NCBI GenBank assembly: GCA_005893265.1 | Contig: VBOX01000007.1 | Span: 23,748 to 67,999 of the forward strand | Source: Candidatus Eiseniibacteriota bacterium | Lineage (GTDB): Bacteria; Eisenbacteria; RBG-16-71-46; SZUA-252 | Length of the DNA stretch: 44,252 nucleotides | Direction: 5' to 3' | Shown here: one piece after another, positions 20,471-28,727 of the stretch | Layout of the letters: the number at the start of each line of letters is the position of its first letter | How positions within the stretch are numbered: position 1 is the first letter of the stretch | Notes under the pieces: model-generated | Databases searched by the model: none | Told to the model about the DNA's origin: nothing | The model's input: only the letters and a program-made list of their open reading frames with translations | Program-made: the position numbers and the translations under genes

Positions 20471-21222
20471 GCCTCTTCCTCCCCTTCGTTCTCCGACACC
20501 CCTTCACGCGACAAACCAGCGTCCGCCCGCGGCGCGCCTGCCACCACCACGACGAACTCCCCGCGCGGAGGCTCCGATTCCACCCACTCGAGAAGAGACG
20601 GAAGCGTCCCGCGCCGGGTCTCCTCGAACTTCTTCGTCAACTCGCGCGAGATGGACGCGGGTCGCTCCCCGAGCGACTCCGCGAGATCGCGCAGGCACTC
20701 CCGGAGCCTATGGGGCGACTCGAAGAAGATGAGGGTCCGCGGGTCCTCGCGCAACTCCTCGATGCGGGCCCGCCGGCGCGAGGATCGCCGCGGTAGAAAC
20801 CCTTCGAATGAGAATCGGTCGGTCGGGAGGCCCGACACCTCGAGCGCGCAAAGGGCGCTCGAAGGCCCCGGGATCGGAACGAGCGGGATCCCGGCGGCCA
20901 CCGCGGCCCGGACGAGCGTAAACGCCGGATCGGAGATCCCGGGCGAGCCCGCGTCCGAAACGATCGCAACCGAGAGTCCGGACTTGAGCTTCTCTATCAC
21001 CTCGGGCGTGCGGCGCACCTTGTTGTGGTCGTGGTAGGAGACGAGCGGCCGCCGGATGGCGAAGCGCGTGAGGAGCCCCCGCGTGTGGCGGGTGTCTTCG
21101 GCGGCGATGAGATCGACCGCGCCAAGGATCCGCCGGGCGCGCGGCGAGAGATCCTCCACGTTTCCGATGGGCGTGCCGACCAGGTAGAGCGTCCCCGGCT
21201 GAGGCTCGGATGGATCGGTCAA
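20467..21222 (-). CDS. rsmI: 16S rRNA 2'-O-ribose C1402 methyltransferase
   Basis: An S-adenosylmethionine-dependent methyltransferase of the tetrapyrrole-methylase fold that acts on C1402 in the decoding centre. Diagnostic motifs are LYLVGTPIGNVEDLSPRA, IAAEDTRHTRGLL, VSYHDHN, VSDAGSPGISDPAF, PIPGPSSALCALEVSGLP and IFFESPHRL. At 251 residues it ends shortly after GEFVVVVAG, so the small C-terminal extension seen in many RsmI proteins is missing or replaced by an acidic tail. Its start overlaps the threonine aldolase stop and its stop overlaps the phosphatidyltransferase start, both by four bases. Confidence 0.95.
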   Translation of the reverse strand: MTDPSEPQPGTLYLVGTPIGNVEDLSPRARRILGAVDLIAAEDTRHTRGLLTRFAIRRPLVSYHDHNKVRRTPEVIEKLKSGLSVAIVSDAGSPGISDPAFTLVRAAVAAGIPLVPIPGPSSALCALEVSGLPTDRFSFEGFLPRRSSRRRARIEELREDPRTLIFFESPHRLRECLRDLAESLGERPASISRELTKKFEETRRGTLPSLLEWVESEPPRGEFVVVVAGAPRADAGLSREGVSENEGEEEA

Positions 21223-22274
21223 CGGGCCAGCACCGATCGGGCCGCGTCCCGGACCGCCCCGATCGCCCGTTCGACCCCTGCGTCGTCCACGTCGAGGTGC
21301 GTCACCGCACGGAACCGCCCCGGCCCGCCGAAAGGGGCGACGAGGACTCCCGCGGAGGCGACCGCGCGGACGAACTCCTGAAGCTTCTCGGGGCGTGTGG
21401 TCACACTTGCGATGACGATGTTCGTCTCGATCTCGTCCGGGTCGATCGTGAGGCCCTCCGTCTCCGCAAACGACTCGGCGAGCCGTTTCGCCCTCGCATG
21501 ATCGGAGGCGAGCCGCGCGACGTGGTGCCGGAGCGCGTGGATGGCTCCGGCCGCAAGAATTCCCGCCTGGCGCATCGCGCCCCCGAGCATCTTCCGCGCG
21601 CCCCGAGCCTCCTGGATGAAGGCCTTCGTGCCGGCGATCGCCGATCCCACGGGCGCTCCGAGCCCCTTCGAGTAGCAGACCATCACGCTATCCGCGCACG
21701 CGGCGTAGCTCGCGAGGGGGATTCCTGTCGCGGCGCTCGCGTTCCAGAGGCGCGCGCCGTCCATATGGACGGGCAGCGACCGCGCGCGTGCCGCGCGGGA
21801 GACCGCCTCGAGCCTCTCCAAGGGGTAGATCGCCCCGGACGCCCAGTTGTGGGTGTTCTCGACCTCCACGAGCCCGAGCGGGGCTTGACCCGGCTCTCCG
21901 TGCGGGGCAGCCGCGTCCACCTCTTCCGGACGCAATCGACCACGGTCCCCGTCGCGCAGGAGGAACCGGCGCCCGAGCATTTCCGTGACCGCCCTCGCTT
22001 CCACCTGCACGATGTGGCAGTACCGATCGAGGAGGATCGAGTCCCCCGCGCGCGTGTGCACGGACACCGCGATCTCGTTCCCCATGCAGCCGCTGGGGAC
22101 GAGAAGCGCCGCTTCCTTGCCGAGAAGCGTCGCCGTTTCCTCCTCCAGAAGGCATACCGTTGGGTCCTCGCCGAACACGTCGTCCCCCACTTCCGCCTCC
22201 GCCATCGCGCGCCGCATGGAAGGGGTGGGGCGGGTGACCGTGTCGCTTCGCAGATCGACGTAAGTTGTTGTCAA
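21219..22274 (-). CDS. ltaE: Low-specificity L-threonine aldolase
   Basis: A PLP-dependent cytosolic enzyme that splits threonine or allo-threonine to glycine and acetaldehyde. It opens with YVDLRSDTVTRPTPSMRRAM, a family hallmark, and carries GDDVFGEDPT, the substrate-side ENTHNWASG, HMDGARLWNA, and the PLP lysine in CYSKGLGAPVGS. The length of 351 residues is typical. The best start is TTG at 22274: the conserved N-terminus begins there, and GGGGA lies just upstream on the minus strand. It is the first gene of the long minus-strand cluster, divergent from the YugP-like gene with 136 bases between them, where the operon promoter should lie; I could not identify a convincing one. Confidence 0.92.
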   Translation of the reverse strand: MTTTYVDLRSDTVTRPTPSMRRAMAEAEVGDDVFGEDPTVCLLEEETATLLGKEAALLVPSGCMGNEIAVSVHTRAGDSILLDRYCHIVQVEARAVTEMLGRRFLLRDGDRGRLRPEEVDAAAPHGEPGQAPLGLVEVENTHNWASGAIYPLERLEAVSRAARARSLPVHMDGARLWNASAATGIPLASYAACADSVMVCYSKGLGAPVGSAIAGTKAFIQEARGARKMLGGAMRQAGILAAGAIHALRHHVARLASDHARAKRLAESFAETEGLTIDPDEIETNIVIASVTTRPEKLQEFVRAVASAGVLVAPFGGPGRFRAVTHLDVDDAGVERAIGAVRDAARSVLAR

Positions 22275-22410
22275 ATCGTCCCCGATTCCTTGAATCGAGA
22301 GGTGCTCGGTGATAGTCTCAATTCGAGTGGCTTTGCCGAAACTTTCCCAAGTTGAAGCAGTATAGGGGAGCGGGGAGCCGCCTCAAAACCGAGAGACTAG
22401 GAGGAAATCG

Positions 22411-23112
22411 ATGTTTCTGCCGTTCTGGGATCCGACGATGATCTTGTTGATCCCGGCCATCATCTTGGCGGCGTACGCGCAAGCCAAGGTCCAGTCCACA
22501 TACACCAAGTTCAGCCGGGTGCCGTCGGCGAGCGGTCGAACCGGACGCGAGATCGCCCAATCCATCCTCGCCGCGAACGGCATTCCCGACGTTGTGGTGG
22601 AGCCGGGGCAGGGCGTTCTTTCCGATCACTACGACCCGATCCACAAGACGGTCCGGCTTTCCCCACAGAATTACGAAGAGTCGTCGATCGCGGCCATCAG
22701 CGTGGCCGCGCACGAGTGCGGACACGCGATCCAGCACGCGCACGGCTATGTTCCGCTTCAGATACGGACCGGGATCTTTCCGCTGGCCAATATCGGAACG
22801 AACCTCGCGTGGATCTTCATCATCGCGGGATTCATTTTTGCGAACAGGCTCGCCGTATTCGGCGTCGGGCTGCTCGACATCGGGATCTTCCTCTTCACAT
22901 TCGGCGTCATCTTCCAGCTGATCACGCTTCCCGTCGAATTCGACGCGAGCAGGCGGGCGCTCGTCCAGCTGAACCGGCTCGGCCTCGTCGCGCCGGACGA
23001 GCAGCGGAACGCGAAAAAGGTGCTCGATGCCGCCGCCCTGACCTACGTGGCCGCGGCGGCGGTCGCTGTCCTAGAGCTGGTGCGGCTCCTGCTCATCCGC
23101 GACCGCCGGTAG
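22411..23112 (+). CDS. YugP-family membrane zinc metallopeptidase
   Basis: A 233-residue membrane protein of the neutral zinc metallopeptidase family (YugP-like, related to M48). The N-terminus has one hydrophobic span (ILLIPAIILAAYA), then a soluble region with the zinc motif HECGH at about residue 106 in VAAHECGHAIQHA. Two or three further hydrophobic spans follow, with EFDASRRAL as the likely third-ligand segment and a final span before RDRR. The substrate is unknown in the family. A strong AGGAGG at 22399-22404 precedes the ATG by six bases. The gene stands alone and ends before a bidirectional terminator. Confidence 0.92.
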   Translation: MFLPFWDPTMILLIPAIILAAYAQAKVQSTYTKFSRVPSASGRTGREIAQSILAANGIPDVVVEPGQGVLSDHYDPIHKTVRLSPQNYEESSIAAISVAAHECGHAIQHAHGYVPLQIRTGIFPLANIGTNLAWIFIIAGFIFANRLAVFGVGLLDIGIFLFTFGVIFQLITLPVEFDASRRALVQLNRLGLVAPDEQRNAKKVLDAAALTYVAAAAVAVLELVRLLLIRDRR

Positions 23113-23172
23113 CCGGGGAGGCGTCCGGCCAGGGAAGCGGTTGAAGCGCCTTCGGAGAAACCAGAAAGCAAG

Positions 23173-23202
23173 AACGGGACGCCTCGTACGGGGCGTCCCG
23201 TT
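23173..23202. terminator. Bidirectional hairpin terminator between the YugP-like gene and HU
   Basis: AACGGGACGCC (23173-23183) pairs perfectly with GGCGTCCCGTT (23192-23202) around an eight-base loop. The flanking U tracts are short on both strands, but the 11 bp GC-rich stem sits exactly between two convergent genes. Confidence 0.75.
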
Positions 23203-23224
23203 TCGTTGAAGCCGCTTGGGCGTT

Positions 23225-23503
23225 TCAGACCTGCGCGACTATGTCCTTCAGCTCCTTCGATACCTTGAAGACCGGCACGCGCCGAGGGGGCACCGGAACG
23301 GACTCGCCGGTTCGTGGATTTCGCGCCAAGCGGGACTTCCGGTCCTTGACCTTGAACGTTCCAAAGCCGCGAATCTCGATATGCTTGCCCGCAGCGAGAG
23401 CCCTCGAGACCGCTTCCAGGAACTGATCGACGGTGTCGGCCACATCCTTCTTCGTCAGGCCGGTCCGCTCCGCAATCTCATCGACGATCTCTGCCTTGGT
23501 CAT
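23225..23503 (-). CDS. HU/IHF-family DNA-binding protein
   Basis: A histone-like protein that bends and compacts DNA as a dimer. The 92 residues show the whole fold: MTKAEIVDEIAERTGLTKKD, an AVSRALAAGKHIEIRGFGTF saddle, and the beta-arm RNPRTGE followed by PPRRVPVF, then a final helix KELKDIV. The frame stays open for another 143 codons upstream, but those have no HU similarity. ATG 23503 has AGGAGG just upstream and starts the conserved sequence. A near-consensus promoter lies 143 bases upstream, as expected for an abundant protein. HU and IHF cannot be told apart by eye here. Confidence 0.93.
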   Translation of the reverse strand: MTKAEIVDEIAERTGLTKKDVADTVDQFLEAVSRALAAGKHIEIRGFGTFKVKDRKSRLARNPRTGESVPVPPRRVPVFKVSKELKDIVAQV

Positions 23504-24104
23504 CACCCCTCCTGAAGAGGTAATCCTCTCGGCGTCAGCCGGGCGGATGTGGGATCTGCCGCGCGGAATCGCCAGCCCGCGCGTCGCGGAGCGCCTAAGG
23601 CGGAGGTGGCATTGAACATAAGCGCCTCGCGGTGCGCGATTGGCGAATATAGGGCGCTGGCGAAAGCTGTCAAGGCTTTTTCCCGCTGGAAGTTCCGCCA
23701 CAGCCGCGAATTCTGCACCGCCTCCCGCTGCATGCTGCCTCCGTGGAGAGCACCTTCGCAAACTGCACGCGAGCGTGCGGGGTGCACCGCTGTAACTTAT
23801 TTCCCTAAAGATACTTATCGGCAGAGCGAAAGGCGCGGCGAAGGCCCCCGTGGCACGTCGATTGCGACACCACCGAATTCGGGAGTCGCACGAGCGAAGG
23901 TTCATGATCCTGCGTCGCCGGCCTGCCACCACCTTACGCTCGATTCGCGGCTCCCGATTTCTTTTCCCGCCGCGGTAGCCGCTATAATCGCGACTCGTCA
24001 GGCATGACGATTCCTCTCTGTCTAAACCGCGCCCCGGTCGCGTCCTTTGATCGCCTCGATTCGCTCACCGACACCGCCTTTCTCTCCGCAGCCTGGAGTG
24101 CGCG
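23504..24104. other. Non-coding stretch: HU leader and promoter, and a plus-strand -10 element
   Basis: No convincing gene lies in these 600 bases. The left part is the HU leader of about 135 nucleotides (minus strand), which contains a small AGAGG/CCTCT hairpin just before the Shine-Dalgarno sequence. The HU promoter is at 23646-23673. The base composition at 23640-23990 is visibly less GC-rich than in the genes. On the plus strand a perfect TATAAT lies at 23983-23988, about 115 bases before the phosphatase-superfamily gene, but its -35 region (TCTTTT) is poor. Open frames here look random in amino-acid content. Confidence 0.55.
23646..23673 (-). promoter_or_regulatory. Near-consensus sigma-70 promoter for HU
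   Basis: On the minus strand a perfect TTGACA (23668-23673) is separated by 16 bases from TATATT (23646-23651). It is the strongest promoter match in the window and would give an HU mRNA with a leader of about 135 nucleotides. Confidence 0.85.
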
Positions 24105-25049
24105 GTGACGGGCGGCGGAGATCGGCGGCGCGTTCTCCTCTTCTTCATCGACGGGATCGGGGTCGGGACGGACGACCCCGCACGGAACCCGCTCGCTACG
24201 GGTGAGTTTCCCACACTCCGGCTCACGGAATCGCTCGCGCCCGTAGCCCGTGTGGGCCCTCCGCGGATGGCTTGGGGCCTCGACGCCTCCATGGGTGTGC
24301 CCGGTCTGCCGCAGAGCGCGACGGGTCAAACGTCGATCTTCACTGGGGTCAACGCGCCGAAGGTGATGGGGCACCACGTCTCCGGTTTTCCGGGACCGAC
24401 CCTGCGGCGGATCCTCTTCGAGCACTCACTCCTGAAGCAGGTCCGCGAGCGGGGCCTGAGCGCAACCTTCCTGAACGCGTTCCGCCCCGAGTACTTCGAG
24501 ATGCCTCACGCGCAGCGCCGCCTCTCCGCGACCTCACTCGCCACGCTCGCTTCGGGCGCGCGGTTTCGCTCCTGGGAGGATCTGCTCGAGGGACGCGCGG
24601 TGGCGCACGATCTCACCCACTGGAGGATGCGCGAACGAGGCTACGAGCTGCCGGAGAGGACGCCGGAGGAGGCCGGCGCGATCATCGCGGAGGAGGCGAT
24701 GCGAAACGACCTTTCCCTGTTCGAATACTTCGAGACCGACCGCGCCGGGCACGCCCAGGACCGCGCTCGGGCCATGCAGTGCCTTCGCGACCTGGACCGC
24801 GCGCTCCAGACTGTCTTGAGCCGCGTCGATTTGGATCGGCTATGCGTCCTGATCGTGAGCGATCACGGCAATCTCGAGGATGGCTCCGTGCGCACGCATA
24901 CGATGAACCCCGCGATATTCGCGATGTGGGGGCCGCCCTGGAATGCCGCCGACCAGGCCACCATCCTGCCGCGGAGTCTGACTGATCTGACCCCGCTTGC
25001 GCTCCGCGCGCTCGGAGTCGAGCCGGGGAGCCCTACTTCAATCTCTTGA
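24105..25049 (+). CDS. Alkaline-phosphatase-superfamily metalloenzyme
   Basis: 314 residues with the phosphoglycerate-mutase/phosphopentomutase-like core of the superfamily: RVLLFFIDGIGVG at the start (first metal Asp), SATGQTSIFTGVNAP holding the nucleophilic Ser/Thr, a YFETDRAGHAQD segment with metal-binding Asp and His, and LIVSDHGNLEDG with TMNPAIF near the end. The large extra domain of independent phosphoglycerate mutase is absent, so it is a minimal hydrolase or mutase whose substrate I cannot name. The GTG start at 24105 has GGAG at a suitable distance. It converges with the parvulin gene, overlapping by 17 bases. Confidence 0.85.
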   Translation: MTGGGDRRRVLLFFIDGIGVGTDDPARNPLATGEFPTLRLTESLAPVARVGPPRMAWGLDASMGVPGLPQSATGQTSIFTGVNAPKVMGHHVSGFPGPTLRRILFEHSLLKQVRERGLSATFLNAFRPEYFEMPHAQRRLSATSLATLASGARFRSWEDLLEGRAVAHDLTHWRMRERGYELPERTPEEAGAIIAEEAMRNDLSLFEYFETDRAGHAQDRARAMQCLRDLDRALQTVLSRVDLDRLCVLIVSDHGNLEDGSVRTHTMNPAIFAMWGPPWNAADQATILPRSLTDLTPLALRALGVEPGSPTSIS

Positions 25050-25731
25050 TGATGTGCCAGCCGAATGGGCTCGCCTGTGGATTAAAGTCGGCGATCCCGA
25101 TGTTCCCCGGGCTGATCGAGAAGCCCACGTTTCCGAACGCCGGCACCATCCGGTCGCGCGGGAACTCTCCCGACTGGGGCGCGATTCCAATCCCGCTCAT
25201 TCCATAGATCCCCGGAGGGGAGTCGTCCGTGTACTGACGCACAAGCTCGTCGAAATTCTCCCCCTTCCGCGCACGGTCGAGGATCTGGTAGGCGAGGGTT
25301 TTGGCCTCATCCTTCGTCCGGGTGATGTTCTTGCCCGGAACCGAGCCGGAGAATCCGATGAGGATGTGCTGGACCTGGACGTGCGTTGGCAGCACCTCCG
25401 GCTTCACCGGCGTGGTTCCCGTTTTGGCGCCAGCTTCCATGGTCTTCTCCGTTCCCTTCCCGCTCGAGGTGGCTTTGGCCTTGGTTTTGGTTTTGCTCTT
25501 CTTCGCCTTCTTCGGGCTCACGGCCCCTTTGCCCCTGCCTTTCGCCTCCGGCTTGGCGACCGTCGAATCGCTCGAGGACGCTTGAACGGAATCGGCCGAA
25601 GACGAGGATCGGTCTGGCTGGGAAGGAGGCGCGGCCGCGGTCGAGTCGGCCGACTGGGCCGCGAGCGAACTCTGAGGGAGGGCGAGCAGTGCGGTGAGGG
25701 CGATCGAGAGAAGCAACTTTCGGTATGGCAT
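25033..25731 (-). CDS. Exported parvulin-type peptidyl-prolyl isomerase
   Basis: A signal peptide (KLLLSIALTALLALPQSSLA) is followed by about 100 residues of low complexity, first Ser/Ala/Asp-rich, then Lys-rich (PKKAKKSKTKTKAKA), and then a C-terminal rotamase domain. The parvulin pattern is visible in HVQVQHILIGFSG, AYQILDRARKGENFDELVRQYTDD, GIGIAPQSGEFPRD and the terminal FGWHIIKRLK. It would assist folding of exported proteins in the periplasm; the basic linker might bind peptidoglycan or nucleic acid, which is speculation. ATG 25731 is chosen because GGAG lies seven bases upstream and the signal peptide begins there; the open frame continues far upstream without similarity. Confidence 0.87.
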   Translation of the reverse strand: MPYRKLLLSIALTALLALPQSSLAAQSADSTAAAPPSQPDRSSSSADSVQASSSDSTVAKPEAKGRGKGAVSPKKAKKSKTKTKAKATSSGKGTEKTMEAGAKTGTTPVKPEVLPTHVQVQHILIGFSGSVPGKNITRTKDEAKTLAYQILDRARKGENFDELVRQYTDDSPPGIYGMSGIGIAPQSGEFPRDRMVPAFGNVGFSISPGNIGIADFNPQASPFGWHIIKRLK

Positions 25732-25802
25732 CCTTGGGCTCCGGGTGTTGGGTGATTGTGGCGCCTCCGTCCGGCCGAGCCGGCCGCGCGACGCCATCGT
25801 CT

Positions 25803-26435
25803 CTAGAACAAGAAAACGGCGCTTGAGAGAACCGTCGTCCAGCCTTTCGCCGAGATGACAGCCGACTGCGTCACGTTGAAGGTGCGGATGATCTCGCCGG
25901 AAATCTTGAACACCTGCTCTTTTTCGTCCCAGTTCGCGCTCTCGTCGAATTCCAGGCCCAGGGTCGACGCGAGCATCGAAGCGGCCATGTCCTCGGCGAA
26001 TTCCCCCGCGTACTCGTCCGTCTGCCCGTACGCATGGTGCTCGCTCAAATACCCGTACGTGCTCTTGTCGGCCGGGATGGCGCATCCGATCGAAGACGCG
26101 ATCAGCCGGCGCATCTCGTTCGATGCGAGCCGGGCCATGACGCAGAACGCGATGCTCCCGGGGGCGATGAGCTTCACGCCTTCGTCCTTTGGGATGATCT
26201 TGCACTTGGGCGGGAAGATGCTCGACACATGGACCAGGTTGAGCTTTTCGATGCCGGCGTCCTTGAGCGCGAGCTCAAACGAACGCAGCTCGTCGCGGTG
26301 GCTCCCAACCCCTTTCGTGAAGAACACCCGCGTCGGCACGAGGCTGAAACCGGCGTTCGTCCGGTCCGCCACCACGGTCGCTTGCGGATCCACGGTGGCG
26401 TTCGCGGTAGAGTTCGTGTCCGTCGTTCGCTTCAT
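25803..26435 (-). CDS. Pyruvoyl-dependent arginine decarboxylase
   Basis: It decarboxylates arginine to agmatine, the start of a polyamine route, using a pyruvoyl group made by self-cleavage. The processing site HVSSIFPP is intact: cleavage is expected between Ser71 and Ser72, with Ser72 becoming the pyruvoyl group. Other family segments are [35 protein letters not shown] and [14 protein letters not shown]. The 210-residue proenzyme is longer than the archaeal type (about 165) owing to a polar N-terminal extension. GAGGAG precedes the ATG by nine bases. No other polyamine gene is near; it lies 30 bases after the broken ybbR-like gene and may share its promoter. Confidence 0.92.
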   Translation of the reverse strand: MKRTTDTNSTANATVDPQATVVADRTNAGFSLVPTRVFFTKGVGSHRDELRSFELALKDAGIEKLNLVHVSSIFPPKCKIIPKDEGVKLIAPGSIAFCVMARLASNEMRRLIASSIGCAIPADKSTYGYLSEHHAYGQTDEYAGEFAEDMAASMLASTLGLEFDESANWDEKEQVFKISGEIIRTFNVTQSAVISAKGWTTVLSSAVFLF

Positions 26436-26465
26436 CCTATCGGTCTCCTCTCTTACTCTCGGGCC

Positions 26466-27078
26466 TTACCGGCTTCGCGCACGGCCCGACGAGGAGTCGG
26501 GCTCCGCCTTGTCGAGCCGTATGGTCACGACGCAGCGGCGCGTTTCGAGGTTGGCCACGTTCGCAGGCAAAGCCAGGGCGACCAAGCGCTGGATTCTCTC
26601 GCGTTCTCCGGTGATGTCAACTGCGACTGTGTACAGGGTGTCGATTTCCTTGAGCAGCTTCGCCGGCCCCATGACCCGCACCGAGTCCGGCTCCACGTCC
26701 GGCTCCCCGGAAACGACGTACCCGGAGGCGGGCCGTCCGACCACGCGCGCCCGGACCTTGAGGCTCCGCGTCGCCTTGGGCTCGATCGCGAGGTTCACGC
26801 TGCGGGGGTCGCGCACTTCGGTCACGGAGACGAGCCGGGCGAGCTCGGGCGGGATGGCCCGGCGCGAGATGTCGTCCGCGGTGATGGACGTCTGGAACAT
26901 GCCCGGCTTCGCCGCGGCGAGGTCGATCGAAAGGAAAGGCCGCGTGAGGCTCAATCGGATCGATGGATTCGCGTTCTTGCTCCGTGACGACGTGGGCATA
27001 GAGCAAGAAGGCGAGAAGAAGCGACGCCAGCTTGAGACCCAGGTTTTCGAAGAGAATCGCGCGGACACGATTCCACAT
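26466..27078 (-). pseudogene. YbbR/CdaR-like protein, broken by an out-of-frame internal deletion
   Basis: The first 30 codons from ATG 27078 read RVRAILFENLGLKLASLLLAFLLYAHVVTEQERE in effect, the classic YbbR membrane anchor (F/L-EN-LKL-SLL-A). The downstream half is in a different frame and holds good YbbR repeats: SLTRPFLSIDLAAAKPG, then LVSVTEVRDPRSVNLAIE and DSVRVMGPAKLLKEIDT. The two parts meet near 26955-26980 with no room for the rest of the first repeat, normally about 40 residues. The gene is therefore both shifted and shortened. In Bacillus the homologue regulates a diadenylate cyclase; no cyclase or glmM is encoded here. It could be real decay or an assembly deletion, as for dus. 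Confidence 0.72.
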
Positions 27079-27082
27079 GTCG

Positions 27083-27667
27083 TCAGAAGCCGGAAGCTTC
27101 CGGCGAACCAAGCTCGATCCAGTATTTCGTGTCTTTGGGATCCGCCTCGTCCACGGTGCGTCCGCTCACGACCGAGAACCTCATGTTTCGGCTCGCCTCA
27201 TCATCCGGAAAGTAAATCCACCCCAGCCCGCCCGGCGCGGACCGCCACTTGAGCTCGAACCGGTTGAACACGATGGAACCTCCGTCGGCCACGGTCTTGA
27301 GCCCTTTGTCCTTCTGCCCCGGGAAGACCCACAGAAACGCGGGATGCTCGACGTAATAGAAGTAGCGGAGGGAGTCCTTACCGCCCGTTACGCCTTCAAT
27401 CGGCAGGACCGCTGCGAACTCCCCTCCTTTTCGCAGGAGAAGTACGTTTCCATGCTCGAGGCGGAGCCTCAGGTCGTGGGTGTGACCGAGCACCGCCCGA
27501 TCCGAGTCGGGCACTTCACCCAGAAGCCGCACAAGGCGCACGTGCGCCCTGCTCTCCGCGGCGCGGCTGGGCGCGACCTGGGCCGCGATCCAGACCGCGA
27601 CGAGCGTGAGCGAAGCGGGAATGGCGAGCCTGCGCCATGTGGATGAAGGCCGATTCATTCTGGTCAT
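27083..27667 (-). CDS. Exported protein of unknown function
   Basis: I do not recognise this family. It is a 194-residue protein with an Arg-containing N-terminus and a hydrophobic run LAIPASLTLVAVWIAAQVA that reads as a signal peptide with an Ala-rich cleavage site. The mature part is beta-rich, without cysteine pairs or repeats, and contains aromatic clusters (LRYFYYVEHPAFLWVFPG) and GLGWIYFPDDEAS. It ends five bases before the ybbR-like start, so the two membrane or envelope proteins are probably made together. An ATG at 27658 is an alternative start. Function unknown. Confidence 0.7.
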   Translation of the reverse strand: MTRMNRPSSTWRRLAIPASLTLVAVWIAAQVAPSRAAESRAHVRLVRLLGEVPDSDRAVLGHTHDLRLRLEHGNVLLLRKGGEFAAVLPIEGVTGGKDSLRYFYYVEHPAFLWVFPGQKDKGLKTVADGGSIVFNRFELKWRSAPGGLGWIYFPDDEASRNMRFSVVSGRTVDEADPKDTKYWIELGSPEASGF

Positions 27668-27824
27668 GGGCTGCGTCGGGCGCCGCCGCGAAGGGACGTC
27701 TCCGAACCGAAAGTACTCAGAACTCGACTGAAGTTTCCCACGCGCGCAAAGGGCCGGTCAACGGAAACCACCTGGGCGGACAAAAGAAATTGACGTCCTC
27801 GCGTCATGCCCCGAGGCTTGAGCC

Positions 27825-28727
27825 GTGCGCTACGAGCTCCGCGTCTCAGGACCCATCGATCTCGACCTCACATTTTCGTGCGGCCAGGCGTTCCGGTGGA
27901 TCCGGGACGCCGGAGCGTGGCGCGGGATCGTGGGGCGGGCCGAGGTCTCGGTCGCGTTCGTTCCACCAACGGGCCTCGCGGTTTCCGTCACCGGGGAAGA
28001 TCCCGGACGCGAGGCGCTGGCCCGATACTTCAGGCTGGACGAAGACCCGATGGTCCACCTGGAGCACGCCGAAGAGCTTCGCGCGCTCCCGGGGATCCTC
28101 CCGCTCTTCGGCCTGAGACTCCTGCGTCAGGATCCCTGGGAGACCGTCGCTTCCTTCATCTGCTCCGCCGCCGCGAACATCCTCAAGATCAGCCGGTGCG
28201 TGGAGGCGATGGCGTCGCGCTGGGGCGAGCCGATCGCCAACTCCTCGAGGAGGGCCTTTCCCGCCGCGGACGCGATCGCGGGGGCACGCGAATCCGATCT
28301 CCGCGCGAGCGGCTTGGGATTCCGCGCGCCTTATCTCCTGGAAACCGCCCGCCTCGTCGCGTCGGCCACGTGGTCCTGGAAGGCCGTGCGCGAAGCTTCG
28401 TACGAGGAAGCCCGCCGGCGCTTGTGCGAGCTATCCGGGGTAGGGCCGAAAATCGCCGACTGCACATTGCTCTTCGGACTCCACCGCCTCGAGGCCTATC
28501 CCGTCGATCGGTGGATCCGGCGCGCGACCCTGGAGCTCTGGTCGCGCCGGAGGGCGAAGGACGAGGAGCTGGCGCGCTGGGCGGAGCGGTTCGGGCCCGG
28601 CCGCGGCTATCTGCAGCAGATCCTCTTCCATCTGCGCCGCACGCAAGGCCCGCTCCCGCCCCTTGGGCGCCCCGTGGAGCGCCGGTCCGGGCGCCGCCTG
28701 GCCCCGCGGGCCGAGCGGATCGCGTGA
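27825..28727 (+). CDS. OGG1-type 8-oxoguanine DNA glycosylase/lyase
   Basis: A bifunctional base-excision enzyme of the helix-hairpin-helix-GPD superfamily. The N-terminal OGG domain shows TFSCGQAFRWIR (compare SGQ-FRW of OGG1). The core has QDPWETVASFICSAAANI, then the hairpin LSGVGPKIADCTLLFGL with catalytic Lys209, and YPVDRWI with Asp228; their spacing of 19 equals that of Lys249/Asp268 in human OGG1. The 300-residue length fits bacterial members. The GTG start at 27825 has GAGG upstream. The stop overlaps the next gene (GTGA), so it is translationally coupled to the glycosyltransferase, an unexpected partner. Confidence 0.9.
   Translation: MRYELRVSGPIDLDLTFSCGQAFRWIRDAGAWRGIVGRAEVSVAFVPPTGLAVSVTGEDPGREALARYFRLDEDPMVHLEHAEELRALPGILPLFGLRLLRQDPWETVASFICSAAANILKISRCVEAMASRWGEPIANSSRRAFPAADAIAGARESDLRASGLGFRAPYLLETARLVASATWSWKAVREASYEEARRRLCELSGVGPKIADCTLLFGLHRLEAYPVDRWIRRATLELWSRRRAKDEELARWAERFGPGRGYLQQILFHLRRTQGPLPPLGRPVERRSGRRLAPRAERIA

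Noticed and set aside
23504-23932. N-terminal extension of HU by 143 codons
   Set aside because: HU proteins are about 90 residues; a ribosome site and the conserved Met lie at 23503, and a promoter lies inside the extension.
23549-24007. 152-codon plus-strand frame in the HU-phosphatase gap
   Set aside because: Its amino-acid content is random, it has no ribosome site, and it crosses the HU promoter.
25732-26205. Upstream extension of the parvulin frame
   Set aside because: It would run antiparallel-frame through the arginine decarboxylase gene; the signal peptide and GGAG support 25731.
27806-28723. Long open frame that would extend the glycosyltransferase N-terminus by about 300 residues
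   Set aside because: It overlaps the OGG-type gene in another frame and is low in family-like sequence; the conserved start is GTG 28724.
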